A stretch of DNA of 64,000 bases, from the NCBI GenBank assembly GCA_030427205.1, contig JAUHXC010000015.1, positions 1-64,000 of the forward strand, in the 5' to 3' direction. Of the stretch, positions 36,647-44,475 are shown piece after piece. Every line of letters begins with the position of its first letter. Position 1 is the first letter of the stretch. The translations under genes and the position numbers were made by a program. A model generated the notes under the pieces. The model was not told the origin of the DNA, ran no database searches, and worked only from the letters and a program-made list of their open reading frames with translations. The DNA is from a bacterium (GTDB taxonomy: Bacteria > Myxococcota_A > Bradymonadia > UBA7976 > UBA1532).

Positions 36647-37050
36647 AGGTCCTCACCTACGGTGACATCATGCAGGGGGGCAGCAGCGTCTTCACCGCCA
36701 CGGCGCGGCTCGAAGACGACTGGCTGGTGGTCAGCTTCTCCGGCGCGATCCGGGTCGACAACCCGCATGTGCAGTTGCAGGCGTTCATCGACGCGATCCA
36801 CCTCGAGCTCAAAGACCGGGCCGTCGGGGCGGTGACCCTCGACTTCACCGACCTCAAGTTCTGCAACTCCAACGGCTTCTACGTGATCATGGACGTCATC
36901 GAGTCGGTCTACGACAACTCGGACGGCCCGGTGCACGTGCGGCGGCTCGAGCAGGACGACTGGCAGCAGCAGACGCTGCCGATCCTGCTCGATCTGGGCT
37001 CCGACGAGGTCCGCGAGCGCACGTCGTTCGAGGACGTGCGCAACATCTGA
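36643..37050 (+). CDS. STAS-like (SiaC/DUF1987-like) switch protein
   Basis: A 135-residue small alpha/beta protein. Its core (LKDRAVGAVTLDF, then DLKFCNSNGFYVIMDVIESVYD) resembles STAS-domain anti-anti-sigma proteins. SNGF is in the place of the conserved phosphoacceptor loop, so a Ser of CNSNG is the candidate phosphorylation site. GTG 36643 overlaps the kinase-like gene's stop, with GGGAG upstream. The order phosphatase, kinase, switch protein is that of Rsb/Sia partner-switching modules. Its output partner (sigma factor, cyclase or the GRAS enzyme) is not known. Confidence 0.72.
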   Translation: MKVLTYGDIMQGGSSVFTATARLEDDWLVVSFSGAIRVDNPHVQLQAFIDAIHLELKDRAVGAVTLDFTDLKFCNSNGFYVIMDVIESVYDNSDGPVHVRRLEQDDWQQQTLPILLDLGSDEVRERTSFEDVRNI

Positions 37051-37109
37051 CCCCCCGCCGCACGCCGAATCCGAAACGCACCGCCCGCCTCGACCATCAA
37101 CGCCGAGTC

Positions 37110-37952
37110 ATGGCCGCTCCACACCGCACGCACGAGGGCACGCACGACGGCACCCGCGGGGGTACGCCCGCGCCGATCGGGCTGGTCGTCGACGGTATCG
37201 GACGCACCTTCGACGACGGCGCAGGACAGCCCGTCGAGGCGCTGCGCGACGTGAGCCTGAGCGTCGCGCCCGGCCGCTTCGTCGCCTTCATCGGCCCCTC
37301 GGGCTGCGGCAAGACCACGCTGCTGCGCATCATCGGCGGCCTCGATCGGGCGACGGCCGGAACCGTGCTCTTCGACGGCGGCCCCCGGCCCGAAGGCGCG
37401 CTGGGCTACGGCTTTCAGGACGCCCGGCTGCTGCCCTGGCGCTCGGTGCTGCGCAACGTCGCGCTGCCGTTCGAACTGGCCGGCATGGCCCGCGCCGAGC
37501 GCGAGGCCCGCGCGATGGACATGCTCGAGCGGGTGGGCCTCGCCGACTTCGCATCCGCCCGGCCCCATACCCTCTCCGGCGGCATGCGCATGCGGGTCGC
37601 GCTGGCCCGCGCGCTGGTCACCCGCCCGCGCCTGCTCGTGCTCGACGAGCCCTTCGGCGCGCTCGACGAGATCACCCGCACCGACCTCGATGACGAGCTG
37701 CGCCGCCTCTGGCTGCAGACGCCGATGACGGTGCTGCTCGTGACCCACTCGATCAGCGAAGCGATCTACCTCGCCGACCGGGTGGTGGTGCTCGCGCCGC
37801 GGCCCGGGCGCATCATCGACGACTTCGAGGTCGAGATCGCCCACGACGCGCGCAGCCCGGACGTCCGCACCGAGCCGCGCTTCGTCGATCGGGTCGCCCG
37901 GGCGGCGACCGCGTTGGAGCGCGGTGTGCGCGAGGCGGCGGTCGCCCGTTGA
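37110..37952 (+). CDS. ABC transporter ATP-binding protein (SsuB/TauB/ThiZ type)
   Basis: ATPase of a small-solute importer of the nitrate/sulfonate/pyrimidine class. Visible motifs are Walker A GPSGCGKTT (about residue 61), the Q-loop in GFQDARLLPW, signature LSGGM (a Met variant of LSGGQ) and Walker B LLVLDEPFGALD, followed by TVLLVTHSISEA. PFGALDEITR is typical of this subfamily. The first 20 residues are extra and His/Thr/Gly-rich. It is followed with overlap by permease and binding-protein genes. Confidence 0.93.
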   Translation: MAAPHRTHEGTHDGTRGGTPAPIGLVVDGIGRTFDDGAGQPVEALRDVSLSVAPGRFVAFIGPSGCGKTTLLRIIGGLDRATAGTVLFDGGPRPEGALGYGFQDARLLPWRSVLRNVALPFELAGMARAEREARAMDMLERVGLADFASARPHTLSGGMRMRVALARALVTRPRLLVLDEPFGALDEITRTDLDDELRRLWLQTPMTVLLVTHSISEAIYLADRVVVLAPRPGRIIDDFEVEIAHDARSPDVRTEPRFVDRVARAATALERGVREAAVAR

Positions 37953-38743
37953 GCGCGTCGACCCGAACGCTGTGGCGCTCGGTCCTGCCGCCGGCGGTGA
38001 CGGTCGTCGTCGCGGTGGCGCTGTGGCAGCTCGCGGTGATGCTGACCGGCGTCGCCCCGTACCTGTGCCCGTCGCCGCTCGACGTCTTCCAAGCCTTCGT
38101 CGAGCGCCGCGAGCCGCTGCTGGCGGCGACCGGCCTGACCGCCGCCGCGACGCTGATCGGGTTCGGCTCGGCCACCGTGCTCGGCATCACCATCGGCACC
38201 GTGTTGGCGTCGGTGGGCATCCTGCGCCGCGGGGTCTACCCGCTGACCAACTTGCTGCAGATGGTGCCGGTGGTCGCGGTGGCGCCGCTGCTGACCATCT
38301 GGTTCGGCTATGGCCTGTCGGCGGTCGCCGCCTCGGCGTGCATCGTCGCGATCTTCCCGGTCATCGCCAATACCGTCGACGGCCTGCGCTCGGTCGATCC
38401 CAACCTGCGCGAGCTGTTCGCGCTCTACGGCGCCAGCCGCAGCGAGCGCTGGCTGAAGCTCGAGCTGCCGGCGGCGACCCCGACGATCATCACCGGCCTG
38501 CGCATCGCCGCCGGGCTGTCGGTGATCGGCGCGGTCGTCGGCGAGTTCGTCAGCGGCTTCGCCGGGGCCAACGCGCCCATCGGCATCGTCATCCTCACGG
38601 CGATCCGCGAGGCGCGCACCGATCTGGTCTTCGCGGCCATCTTGTGCAGCGCGGTCGTCGGCTTCACCCTGTTCGGGCTGGTCAGCGGCGTGGGGCACCT
38701 CGTCTTGCGCCGCTGGCACGCGTCGAGCCGCGCCACCCCATGA
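37949..38743 (+). CDS. ABC transporter permease (SsuC/TauC type)
   Basis: Integral membrane permease of 264 residues with six predicted helices. The BPD-transp-1 cytoplasmic loop is present: LFALYGASRSERWLKLELPAATP, read as an EAA-type motif. It forms the channel with the preceding ATPase. The start is a TTG at 37949 overlapping the previous stop as TTGA; no nearer ATG or GTG precedes the first helix. Its stop overlaps an ATG at 38740, although the binding protein probably starts at 38764. Confidence 0.92.
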   Translation: MSASTRTLWRSVLPPAVTVVVAVALWQLAVMLTGVAPYLCPSPLDVFQAFVERREPLLAATGLTAAATLIGFGSATVLGITIGTVLASVGILRRGVYPLTNLLQMVPVVAVAPLLTIWFGYGLSAVAASACIVAIFPVIANTVDGLRSVDPNLRELFALYGASRSERWLKLELPAATPTIITGLRIAAGLSVIGAVVGEFVSGFAGANAPIGIVILTAIREARTDLVFAAILCSAVVGFTLFGLVSGVGHLVLRRWHASSRATP

Positions 38744-38763
38744 ACGGCAGCCCGAGGAGCACC

Positions 38764-39756
38764 ATGCGCCGCCTGTCCCCCACCCTCTCGCTCACCCTCA
38801 CCGGGTGCCTGCTGGCCGCGCTCGCGCTGCCCGGCTGCAAGTCGTCATCGGACGCCCCGGCCGGCGGCGAGAAGGCCGCCACCAAGGTCAGCATTCAGCT
38901 CAACTGGGTGCCCGAGCCCGAGTTCGGCGGGCTGTACGCCGCCGTCGAGAAAGGCATCTACGCCAAGGCCGGCCTCGACGTGACGATCGTCAAGGGCAGC
39001 GCGGGCGTACCGTCGGCCCAGCTCGCGGCGAGCGGCAAGGTGGAGTTCGCCGTCGTCACCGGCGGCGAGGTCGTCACCCTGCGCGCCCGCGGCGCCGAGC
39101 TGGTGGCCCTCTACGCCCAGTTCCGACTCTCGCCGCGGGGCATCGTCGTGCACAAGGACAGCCCGCACAAGTCGCTGGAGTCGCTGTGGAAGAGCGATTC
39201 GACGGTCGTGCTCGAGCCGGGGCTGGCCTTCGGCAAGTGGCTCGACTCGAAGTTCGGCGGCCAGGCGCTCAAGCGGGTGCCCTCGACGGGCAACCTGGCC
39301 GGCTTCATCGCCGACAAGGCCCTCGCTCAGGCGGTCTACGTCTTCGCCGAGCCGGTCGAGCTCGAGCGCCGCAAGGTGCCCGTGCGCATCCTCGACGTGG
39401 CCGATACGGGCTTCAACCCCTACGAGGCGGTGATCGTCACCCGCAAGGCCTACCTCGACAGCGACAAGGCCACCGTCGAGGCCTTCGTCGACGCCACCCG
39501 CGAGGGCTGGAAGGCCTATCTGGCCGATCCGGGCCCGATCAACGCGGTGATGGCCGAGCTCAACCCGGCGATGAGCAAAGCGGCGATGGACACCTCGGTG
39601 CGCCTCGCCGAGCGCTACATCAAAGGCCTCGACGACGGCGCGCTGGGCTCGATGAGCACCGCCCGCTGGGCCGCGCTGGTCGATCAGCTGGTGCAGCTCG
39701 GCGAGCTGAAGGCCGGCGAAGCCCCCAACCCCGATACGCTCTTCCTCAACCGCTGA
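38764..39756 (+). CDS. THI5/NMT1-like ABC substrate-binding lipoprotein
   Basis: Periplasmic binding component of the importer. The signal peptide ends in lipobox ALPGC (about residue 22). ATG 38764 has GAGGAG four bases upstream. The mature protein starts VSIQLNWVPEPEFGGLYAAV, close to ThiY/THI5-type proteins that bind pyrimidine precursors. It continues with KGIYAKAGLDVTIV and FNPYEAVIVTRKAYL. The family also includes sulfonate and nitrate binders, so the ligand is not certain. Adjacent pterin genes suggest a pterin- or pyrimidine-like ligand, as inference only. Confidence 0.88.
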   Translation: MRRLSPTLSLTLTGCLLAALALPGCKSSSDAPAGGEKAATKVSIQLNWVPEPEFGGLYAAVEKGIYAKAGLDVTIVKGSAGVPSAQLAASGKVEFAVVTGGEVVTLRARGAELVALYAQFRLSPRGIVVHKDSPHKSLESLWKSDSTVVLEPGLAFGKWLDSKFGGQALKRVPSTGNLAGFIADKALAQAVYVFAEPVELERRKVPVRILDVADTGFNPYEAVIVTRKAYLDSDKATVEAFVDATREGWKAYLADPGPINAVMAELNPAMSKAAMDTSVRLAERYIKGLDDGALGSMSTARWAALVDQLVQLGELKAGEAPNPDTLFLNR

Positions 39757-39772
39757 GCGCCCTGGAGAACCG

Positions 39773-40147
39773 ATGATCGGCACCGTGATCATTCGCGACC
39801 TCGAGATCCTGTGCATCGTGGGCATCCTGCCCCGCGAGCGGGTCGAGCCGCAGACGCTGTTCCTCGACGTCGACCTCGATCTCGACTTCGCGCCCGCCGC
39901 GAAGAGCGAAGACGTCGTGCACACCATCGACTACGCCGCGGTCAGCGCATGGCTCACCGAGCGCTTGCAGCAGCGCAAATATCAGCTCGTCGAGACCCTG
40001 GCGGTCGAGTGCTGCCGTGGGCTGCTCGAGCTGCACCCGACCGTCGAGCGAGTCCGCATCGAGGTGAAGAAGCCGGCGGCCGTGCCGGCGGCGGCGCACG
40101 TCGGCTGCATCTTCGAAGCCCGCCGGGCCGCGCAGGCCGGCCGATGA
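39773..40147 (+). CDS. folB: Dihydroneopterin aldolase FolB
   Basis: Folate-pathway enzyme converting 7,8-dihydroneopterin to 6-hydroxymethyl-dihydropterin and glycolaldehyde. The 124-residue protein is normal in length. It has IIRDLEILCIVGILPRER, then the TIDYAAVS substrate-loop motif, and LVETLAVECC with the conserved Glu. The terminal strand VRIEVKKPAAVP carries the catalytic Lys. GGAG precedes the ATG. It overlaps the SDR gene (ATGA). Confidence 0.95.
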   Translation: MIGTVIIRDLEILCIVGILPRERVEPQTLFLDVDLDLDFAPAAKSEDVVHTIDYAAVSAWLTERLQQRKYQLVETLAVECCRGLLELHPTVERVRIEVKKPAAVPAAAHVGCIFEARRAAQAGR

Positions 40148-40908
40148 GCACGGGCGCCGAGGCGCCGGTCGCGCTGGTCACCGGCTCGGCCAAGCGCACC
40201 GGCCGCGCGATGGTCGAGCGGCTGGCGGCGGCGGGCTACCGGGTCTGGGTGCACTACCGGGGCTCGGCGAAGGCGGCGGTCGACGTGGCCGCCGGCATCA
40301 AGGCCTGCGGGGGCGACGCGCGGGTGGTGCAGGGCGACGTGAGCCGCGCCGACGAGGCCCGCGCGGTCATCGACCGCATCGCCGAAGCCCACGGGCGGCT
40401 GGACGTGCTGGTCAACAACGTGGGCATCTACCGCACCGGCCCGCTCGACGGCTTCGCCCGAGAGGACTTCCACGAGACGCTGACGGCGAACCTGCTGGGG
40501 CCGTTCGACCTCATCCAGCGGGCGCTGCCGCTGATGCGCGCGGGGTCGAGCATCGTCAACCTCGGGGTCGGCGGCCTCGAGTTCAACGGCGCGGCGGGCA
40601 AGGCGGCGGTCTACAACTGCAGCAAGGCCGGGCTCTTGATCCTGACCCGCAGCTTCGCCGAAGAGCTCGGCCCGCGCGGCATCCGGGTCAACATGATCTC
40701 GCCGGGGCACATCGACAACAGCGTCGACCTGCCCGAAGACTGCGCGTCGGACATTCCCCTGGGCCGGCCGGCCACCACCGGCGACATCTGCAACGCGCTG
40801 CTGTGGCTCGTCGGCCCGCAGGCGGCCTATATCACCGGCCAGAACCTCCAGCTCGACGGCGGCATGATGCTGTCGCTGCGCCCCGATCGCTGGTCAGCCG
40901 AGCCGTGA
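40144..40908 (+). CDS. Pteridine-reductase/FolM-like short-chain dehydrogenase
   Basis: SDR-fold oxidoreductase of 254 residues. Its nucleotide motif is TGSAKRTG (residues 13-20), the TGxxxRxG form typical of pteridine reductases and FolM rather than the usual TGxxxGxG. NNVG and the catalytic Tyr157 and Lys161 (YNCSK) are present, but the position of the usual Ser/Asp is Gly-rich (LGVGG), which is odd. The ending ITGQNLQLDGG is normal. Overlap with folB strongly suggests a dihydropterin or dihydrofolate reductase role. A generic SDR cannot be excluded. Confidence 0.8.
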   Translation: MSTGAEAPVALVTGSAKRTGRAMVERLAAAGYRVWVHYRGSAKAAVDVAAGIKACGGDARVVQGDVSRADEARAVIDRIAEAHGRLDVLVNNVGIYRTGPLDGFAREDFHETLTANLLGPFDLIQRALPLMRAGSSIVNLGVGGLEFNGAAGKAAVYNCSKAGLLILTRSFAEELGPRGIRVNMISPGHIDNSVDLPEDCASDIPLGRPATTGDICNALLWLVGPQAAYITGQNLQLDGGMMLSLRPDRWSAEP

Positions 40909-41783
40909 TCGGCGGCCCGCGCCTCGCCTGCGCGCTCTTCTGCCTCGCCCTGAGCGGCTGCGACGACGCGCCCGTCGAGCCGGCTCCGCTGCCCGTCGAC
41001 GCCCAGCCGGACGCGCCGGTGGCTTCGGACCGCGGCGCCGACGGATCCACGCCCGTCGACGCCCGCCCGATCGACGCCACCCTCGATCGCGGCCGGCTCC
41101 CGGCAGCCGACGGCGCGGTCGACACCGCGCTCGACGGCGGCGCCGACGCCGCCGATGCCGCTGCCGACGGCGCGGCCGACAGCGCGCTGGACGCCAGTGG
41201 AGACAGCGCCGCCGACGCCGCATCCGATGCGCTGCTCGACGCCGCGCCGGATCTCGCGCCCGACATGCCCTGGGCGCCTGCGGAGCATCGGGTCTTCATG
41301 ACGGCGCAGGCCTACGACGCCGACTTCGGCGGTATCGAGGGCGCCGACGACGCGTGCGCCGCCGCCGCCACCGCCGCCGGACTCGCCGGCACCTGGAAGG
41401 CGATCATCTCCGACGCCGAGGTCGGCGCTCGCGATCGACTGGTCATCATCGGGCCCATCGAGACCACTGCTGGCGAGCGGGTCGCCCGCGACGCCGACGA
41501 CCTGTGGGACGGCGCCATCCGGGTGCCGATCGCCGTCGACGCCCGCGGCATGCCGCCCGGCGGGCGCCCGGACGTCTGGTCGGGCACCGACGCCGATGGC
41601 AGCCCCGACGCCCGGGCCAACTCGTTCTGCTCCGACTGGGGCCGGGCCGACCGGCCGCTGGGCGGGGTCGAGACCGGCCGCGGCGATCTGGTCGACGCCC
41701 GCTGGATCGCCTTCTACCGCGACGGCGCGTCGGCCTATAACTGCGGCAGTCAGGCGCGGCTGTACTGCATCGACGGGCAGTAG
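40905..41783 (+). CDS. DUF1554/endostatin-like-fold lipoprotein
   Basis: Lipoprotein of 292 residues starting at GTG 40905, which overlaps the SDR stop (GTGA). The signal peptide ends LALSGC. A long Ala/Asp-rich linker follows (about 25-125). The C-terminal domain (about 128-292) reads RVFMTAQAYDADFGGIEGAD, then ACAAAATAAGLAGTWKAIISD, and ends with Cys pairs (SFCSDWG, YNCGSQARLYCIDG). This matches the DUF1554/collagen-endostatin-like fold of bacterial outer-surface proteins. Role unknown; there is no obvious link to folate genes. Confidence 0.8.
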   Translation: MIGGPRLACALFCLALSGCDDAPVEPAPLPVDAQPDAPVASDRGADGSTPVDARPIDATLDRGRLPAADGAVDTALDGGADAADAAADGAADSALDASGDSAADAASDALLDAAPDLAPDMPWAPAEHRVFMTAQAYDADFGGIEGADDACAAAATAAGLAGTWKAIISDAEVGARDRLVIIGPIETTAGERVARDADDLWDGAIRVPIAVDARGMPPGGRPDVWSGTDADGSPDARANSFCSDWGRADRPLGGVETGRGDLVDARWIAFYRDGASAYNCGSQARLYCIDGQ

Positions 41784-41804
41784 CGGGCCCACCCGCCAGC
41801 GGGC

Positions 41805-41810
41805 TATAAC
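41805..41810 (+). promoter_or_regulatory. Candidate -10 box TATAAC before glpQ-like gene
   Basis: TATAAC ends five bases before the ATG at 41816. If used, transcription would start at or next to the start codon, giving a leaderless mRNA. No -35 match is visible. Confidence 0.3.
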
Positions 41811-41815
41811 GGGTC

Positions 41816-42907
41816 ATGCTCACGCCATCGTCGCGCTGCCTCGTCCTGCTGCTCGCCGCGCTGCTCGCGCCCACGCCGGCGGCGGCGTCGACCCCGGACA
41901 AAGCGCCGTCCGACAATGCGTCCGCATCGGTATCGACGACCCGCGACTTCCTCGTCGTGGCCCACCGCGGCGCCTCGGGCTACCTGCCCGAGCACACCCT
42001 CGAGGCCAAGGTGCTCGCCCTGCAGATGGGGGCCGACGCCATCGAGCAGGACGTGGTCGCCACCCGCGACGGCGTGCCCATCGTGCTGCACGACATCCAC
42101 CTCGAGCGCACCACCGACGTCGCCCGGGTCTTCCCCGATCGGGCCCGCGCCGACGGTCGCTTCTACGCCATCGACTTCGATCTGGCCGAGCTGCGCCGGC
42201 TAAGGGTCACCGAGGCCCGCGACCACCGCTTCCCCAAAGGCCAGGGCCACTTCACGCTGCACACCCTCGCCGAAGAGATCGCGGTGCTGCAGGGGCTCGC
42301 CCGAACCACCGGCCGGCCGCTGGCGATCTACCCCGAGATCAAGGCGCCGTGGTTCCATCACGCCGCCGGGCAGGACCTCGGCCGGGCGGTGCTCGCCGTC
42401 TTGAAAGCGGCCGGCTACACCGCCCGCGACTCGGCGGTCTGGGTCCAATGCTTCGACCCGCGCGAGCTCGATCGCCTGCGGGCGCTGATGCCCGCGATGG
42501 GCCTCGATCTGAAGCTGGTGCAGCTCATCGCGCCGACCGCGTGGGGCGAGACCATGGTCGTCGGCCCCGACGGCGAGCGGACGCCCTACGACACAGCCTG
42601 GATGCTCGCCGGAGGCGGCATGAAGCGCATCGCGACCTATGCCCAGGGCGTCGGGCCGTGGCACCCGATGGTCATCGACCCGAAGGCGTCCCAACCGGGC
42701 GCGCCGGCCATCACCCCGCTCGTCGCGCGGGCCCACGCCGCGGGGCTCGTCGTGCATCCCTATACGTTCCGCGCCGACCCGGGCGAGGTGCCGGCCTACG
42801 CCGCGGGCTTCGAAGCGTGGATCCGCATCGCCGTCGACGGCGCGAAGGTCGACGGCGTCTTCACCGACTTCCCCGATCGGGCGCGGGCCCTCAAGCCGGC
42901 ACCATGA
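41816..42907 (+). CDS. glpQ: Periplasmic glycerophosphodiester phosphodiesterase
   Basis: GlpQ-type enzyme hydrolysing deacylated phospholipids to glycerol-3-phosphate and an alcohol. A signal peptide (about 1-25, ending PAAAS) is followed by the GDPD hallmark AHRGASGYLPEHTLEA with catalytic His and metal-binding Glu, then EQDVVATRDGVPIVLHD with the second catalytic His. Later parts (IYPEIKAPW, VDGVFTDFPDRA) match GlpQ rather than UgpQ. The stop overlaps the amidase ATG. Confidence 0.93.
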   Translation: MLTPSSRCLVLLLAALLAPTPAAASTPDKAPSDNASASVSTTRDFLVVAHRGASGYLPEHTLEAKVLALQMGADAIEQDVVATRDGVPIVLHDIHLERTTDVARVFPDRARADGRFYAIDFDLAELRRLRVTEARDHRFPKGQGHFTLHTLAEEIAVLQGLARTTGRPLAIYPEIKAPWFHHAAGQDLGRAVLAVLKAAGYTARDSAVWVQCFDPRELDRLRALMPAMGLDLKLVQLIAPTAWGETMVVGPDGERTPYDTAWMLAGGGMKRIATYAQGVGPWHPMVIDPKASQPGAPAITPLVARAHAAGLVVHPYTFRADPGEVPAYAAGFEAWIRIAVDGAKVDGVFTDFPDRARALKPAP

Positions 42908-44475
42908 GCGACCGATCGACCGATCCGCTGCCCCGCGTTGCCCGCCGGGCCGATACCGATCCGCTGCCTCCGATCGGCCAGCGCAAGGTCACGGGCTTCG
43001 CCGCCCTGAGCGCGGGCGAGATGCTCGCCGGCCTCGCCGATCGCCGGTTCACCGCCCGCCAGCTCGTCGACGGCCTGCTGGCCCACATCGAGGCCCACGA
43101 GCCGCACATTGCGGCGCTGACCTGGCTCGACGGCGACGGCGCGCGCGCGGCGGCCGACGCCATCGACAGCCGCCGGGCCCGCGGCGCGCCGCTGGGGCCG
43201 CTCGCGGGGCTGCCGATGACGGTCAAGGACGGCGTCGACGTCGCCGGCATGCCGACGACGTTGGGCCTGCCCTGGCTGCGCGGCAACGTGCCCGGCGACG
43301 ACGCGGCGGTCGTGCGCCGGCTCAAGGCGGCCGGCGCCATCATCATGGGCAAGAGCGCCCTGCCCTTCGCCAGCTACGACTGGCAGACCGCGCCGCCGGG
43401 TCGCCCGGTCACCGGCAACCCCCACGATACGACCCGCACCCCCGGCGGCAGCTCGGGCGGCGCGGCCGCGGCGCTCGCCGCCGGCTTCACCCCCTTCGAA
43501 ATCGGCTCCGACGTCGCCGGCTCGATCCGCCTGCCGGCGGCGTTCTGCGGCGTCGTCGGGTTGCGCCCGTCCGAAGGCGCGCTGCCGCAGCAGGGCCACG
43601 CCAACATGCCCCGCGGCCCGACGACGCTGCGCCACCTGTCCACCGTGGGCCCCATGGCCCGCACCGTCGAAGACTGTCGGCTGCTCTTCGACGCGCTGCG
43701 CAGCCCGGCGCCGTTCCAGGCCCCGAGCCCGCCCCTGCACCCGGCGACGCCCGTCGATCTCGGCGGGCTGCAGTTCGGGTGGTGCGACCGCCTGCTCGAC
43801 GTGCCGCTGCCCGCGGCGGTGCATGACGCGTTCGCCGACTTTCGCAGGCGGCTGGCGGCCACCGGCGCGCGCCTCGAACGCTACGATCCGGCCGACGCGG
43901 TCGACTTCGAGCAGGCCTTCGAGGTCTGGGGCCGCATCCAAGGCACCGAGCTGCGCTGGGCCTGGCCCCTGCCCCTGCGGCACCCGCCCCTGTCCTGGCT
44001 CGGCCCGCTGTTGATGCGGCTGCGATTCGGCCCGGGGCGGCTCACCCGCTCGCTGGGCCGCGGCCTGCGCGCCGGACCGCGGGGCTACTTCGCGGCCCTC
44101 GAAGCCCGGGACGCGCTGGCCGAGCGCTTCGATCGCTGGGTCGGCGGCGTCGACGCGTGGCTGGTGCCGGTGGCCCCCGAGGCGTTCGAGCATCGGCCCA
44201 CCGGCAAGCCCTTCGAGGTCGACGGCCGGACGGTGCCCTACGGCGACCTGCTCGGGGCGTACAACTGCCCGATCGCCGCGTTCGGCGCGCCGGCTCTGTC
44301 ATTGCCCATCCGGCGCCGGGGGCTGCCCATCGGCATCCAGATCGTCGCGCCGCGCTGGCACGACCACCGGCTGCTGGCCATCGGCGAGGCCATCGAGCAG
44401 GCGCTGGGCGCCGGCTATCGACCGCCGGCGCCCATCTTCGGGCTCGGCGTCCCGCAATCGGCCGGCGCCCGTTGA
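42904..44475 (+). CDS. Amidase-signature family hydrolase
   Basis: A 523-residue amidase with the Ser-cisSer-Lys triad visible: Lys in PMTVKDGVD, the cis-Ser in the Gly/Ser-rich signature TPGGSSGGAAAALAAG, and the nucleophile Ser in IGSDVAGSIRLPAAFCGVVG. It resembles 6-aminohexanoate/aryl-amide amidases more than GatA, as it is not next to gatB or gatC. No signal peptide, so cytosolic. Overlaps glpQ upstream (ATGA) and the peptidase gene downstream (TTGA). Substrate unknown. Confidence 0.92.
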   Translation: MSDRSTDPLPRVARRADTDPLPPIGQRKVTGFAALSAGEMLAGLADRRFTARQLVDGLLAHIEAHEPHIAALTWLDGDGARAAADAIDSRRARGAPLGPLAGLPMTVKDGVDVAGMPTTLGLPWLRGNVPGDDAAVVRRLKAAGAIIMGKSALPFASYDWQTAPPGRPVTGNPHDTTRTPGGSSGGAAAALAAGFTPFEIGSDVAGSIRLPAAFCGVVGLRPSEGALPQQGHANMPRGPTTLRHLSTVGPMARTVEDCRLLFDALRSPAPFQAPSPPLHPATPVDLGGLQFGWCDRLLDVPLPAAVHDAFADFRRRLAATGARLERYDPADAVDFEQAFEVWGRIQGTELRWAWPLPLRHPPLSWLGPLLMRLRFGPGRLTRSLGRGLRAGPRGYFAALEARDALAERFDRWVGGVDAWLVPVAPEAFEHRPTGKPFEVDGRTVPYGDLLGAYNCPIAAFGAPALSLPIRRRGLPIGIQIVAPRWHDHRLLAIGEAIEQALGAGYRPPAPIFGLGVPQSAGAR

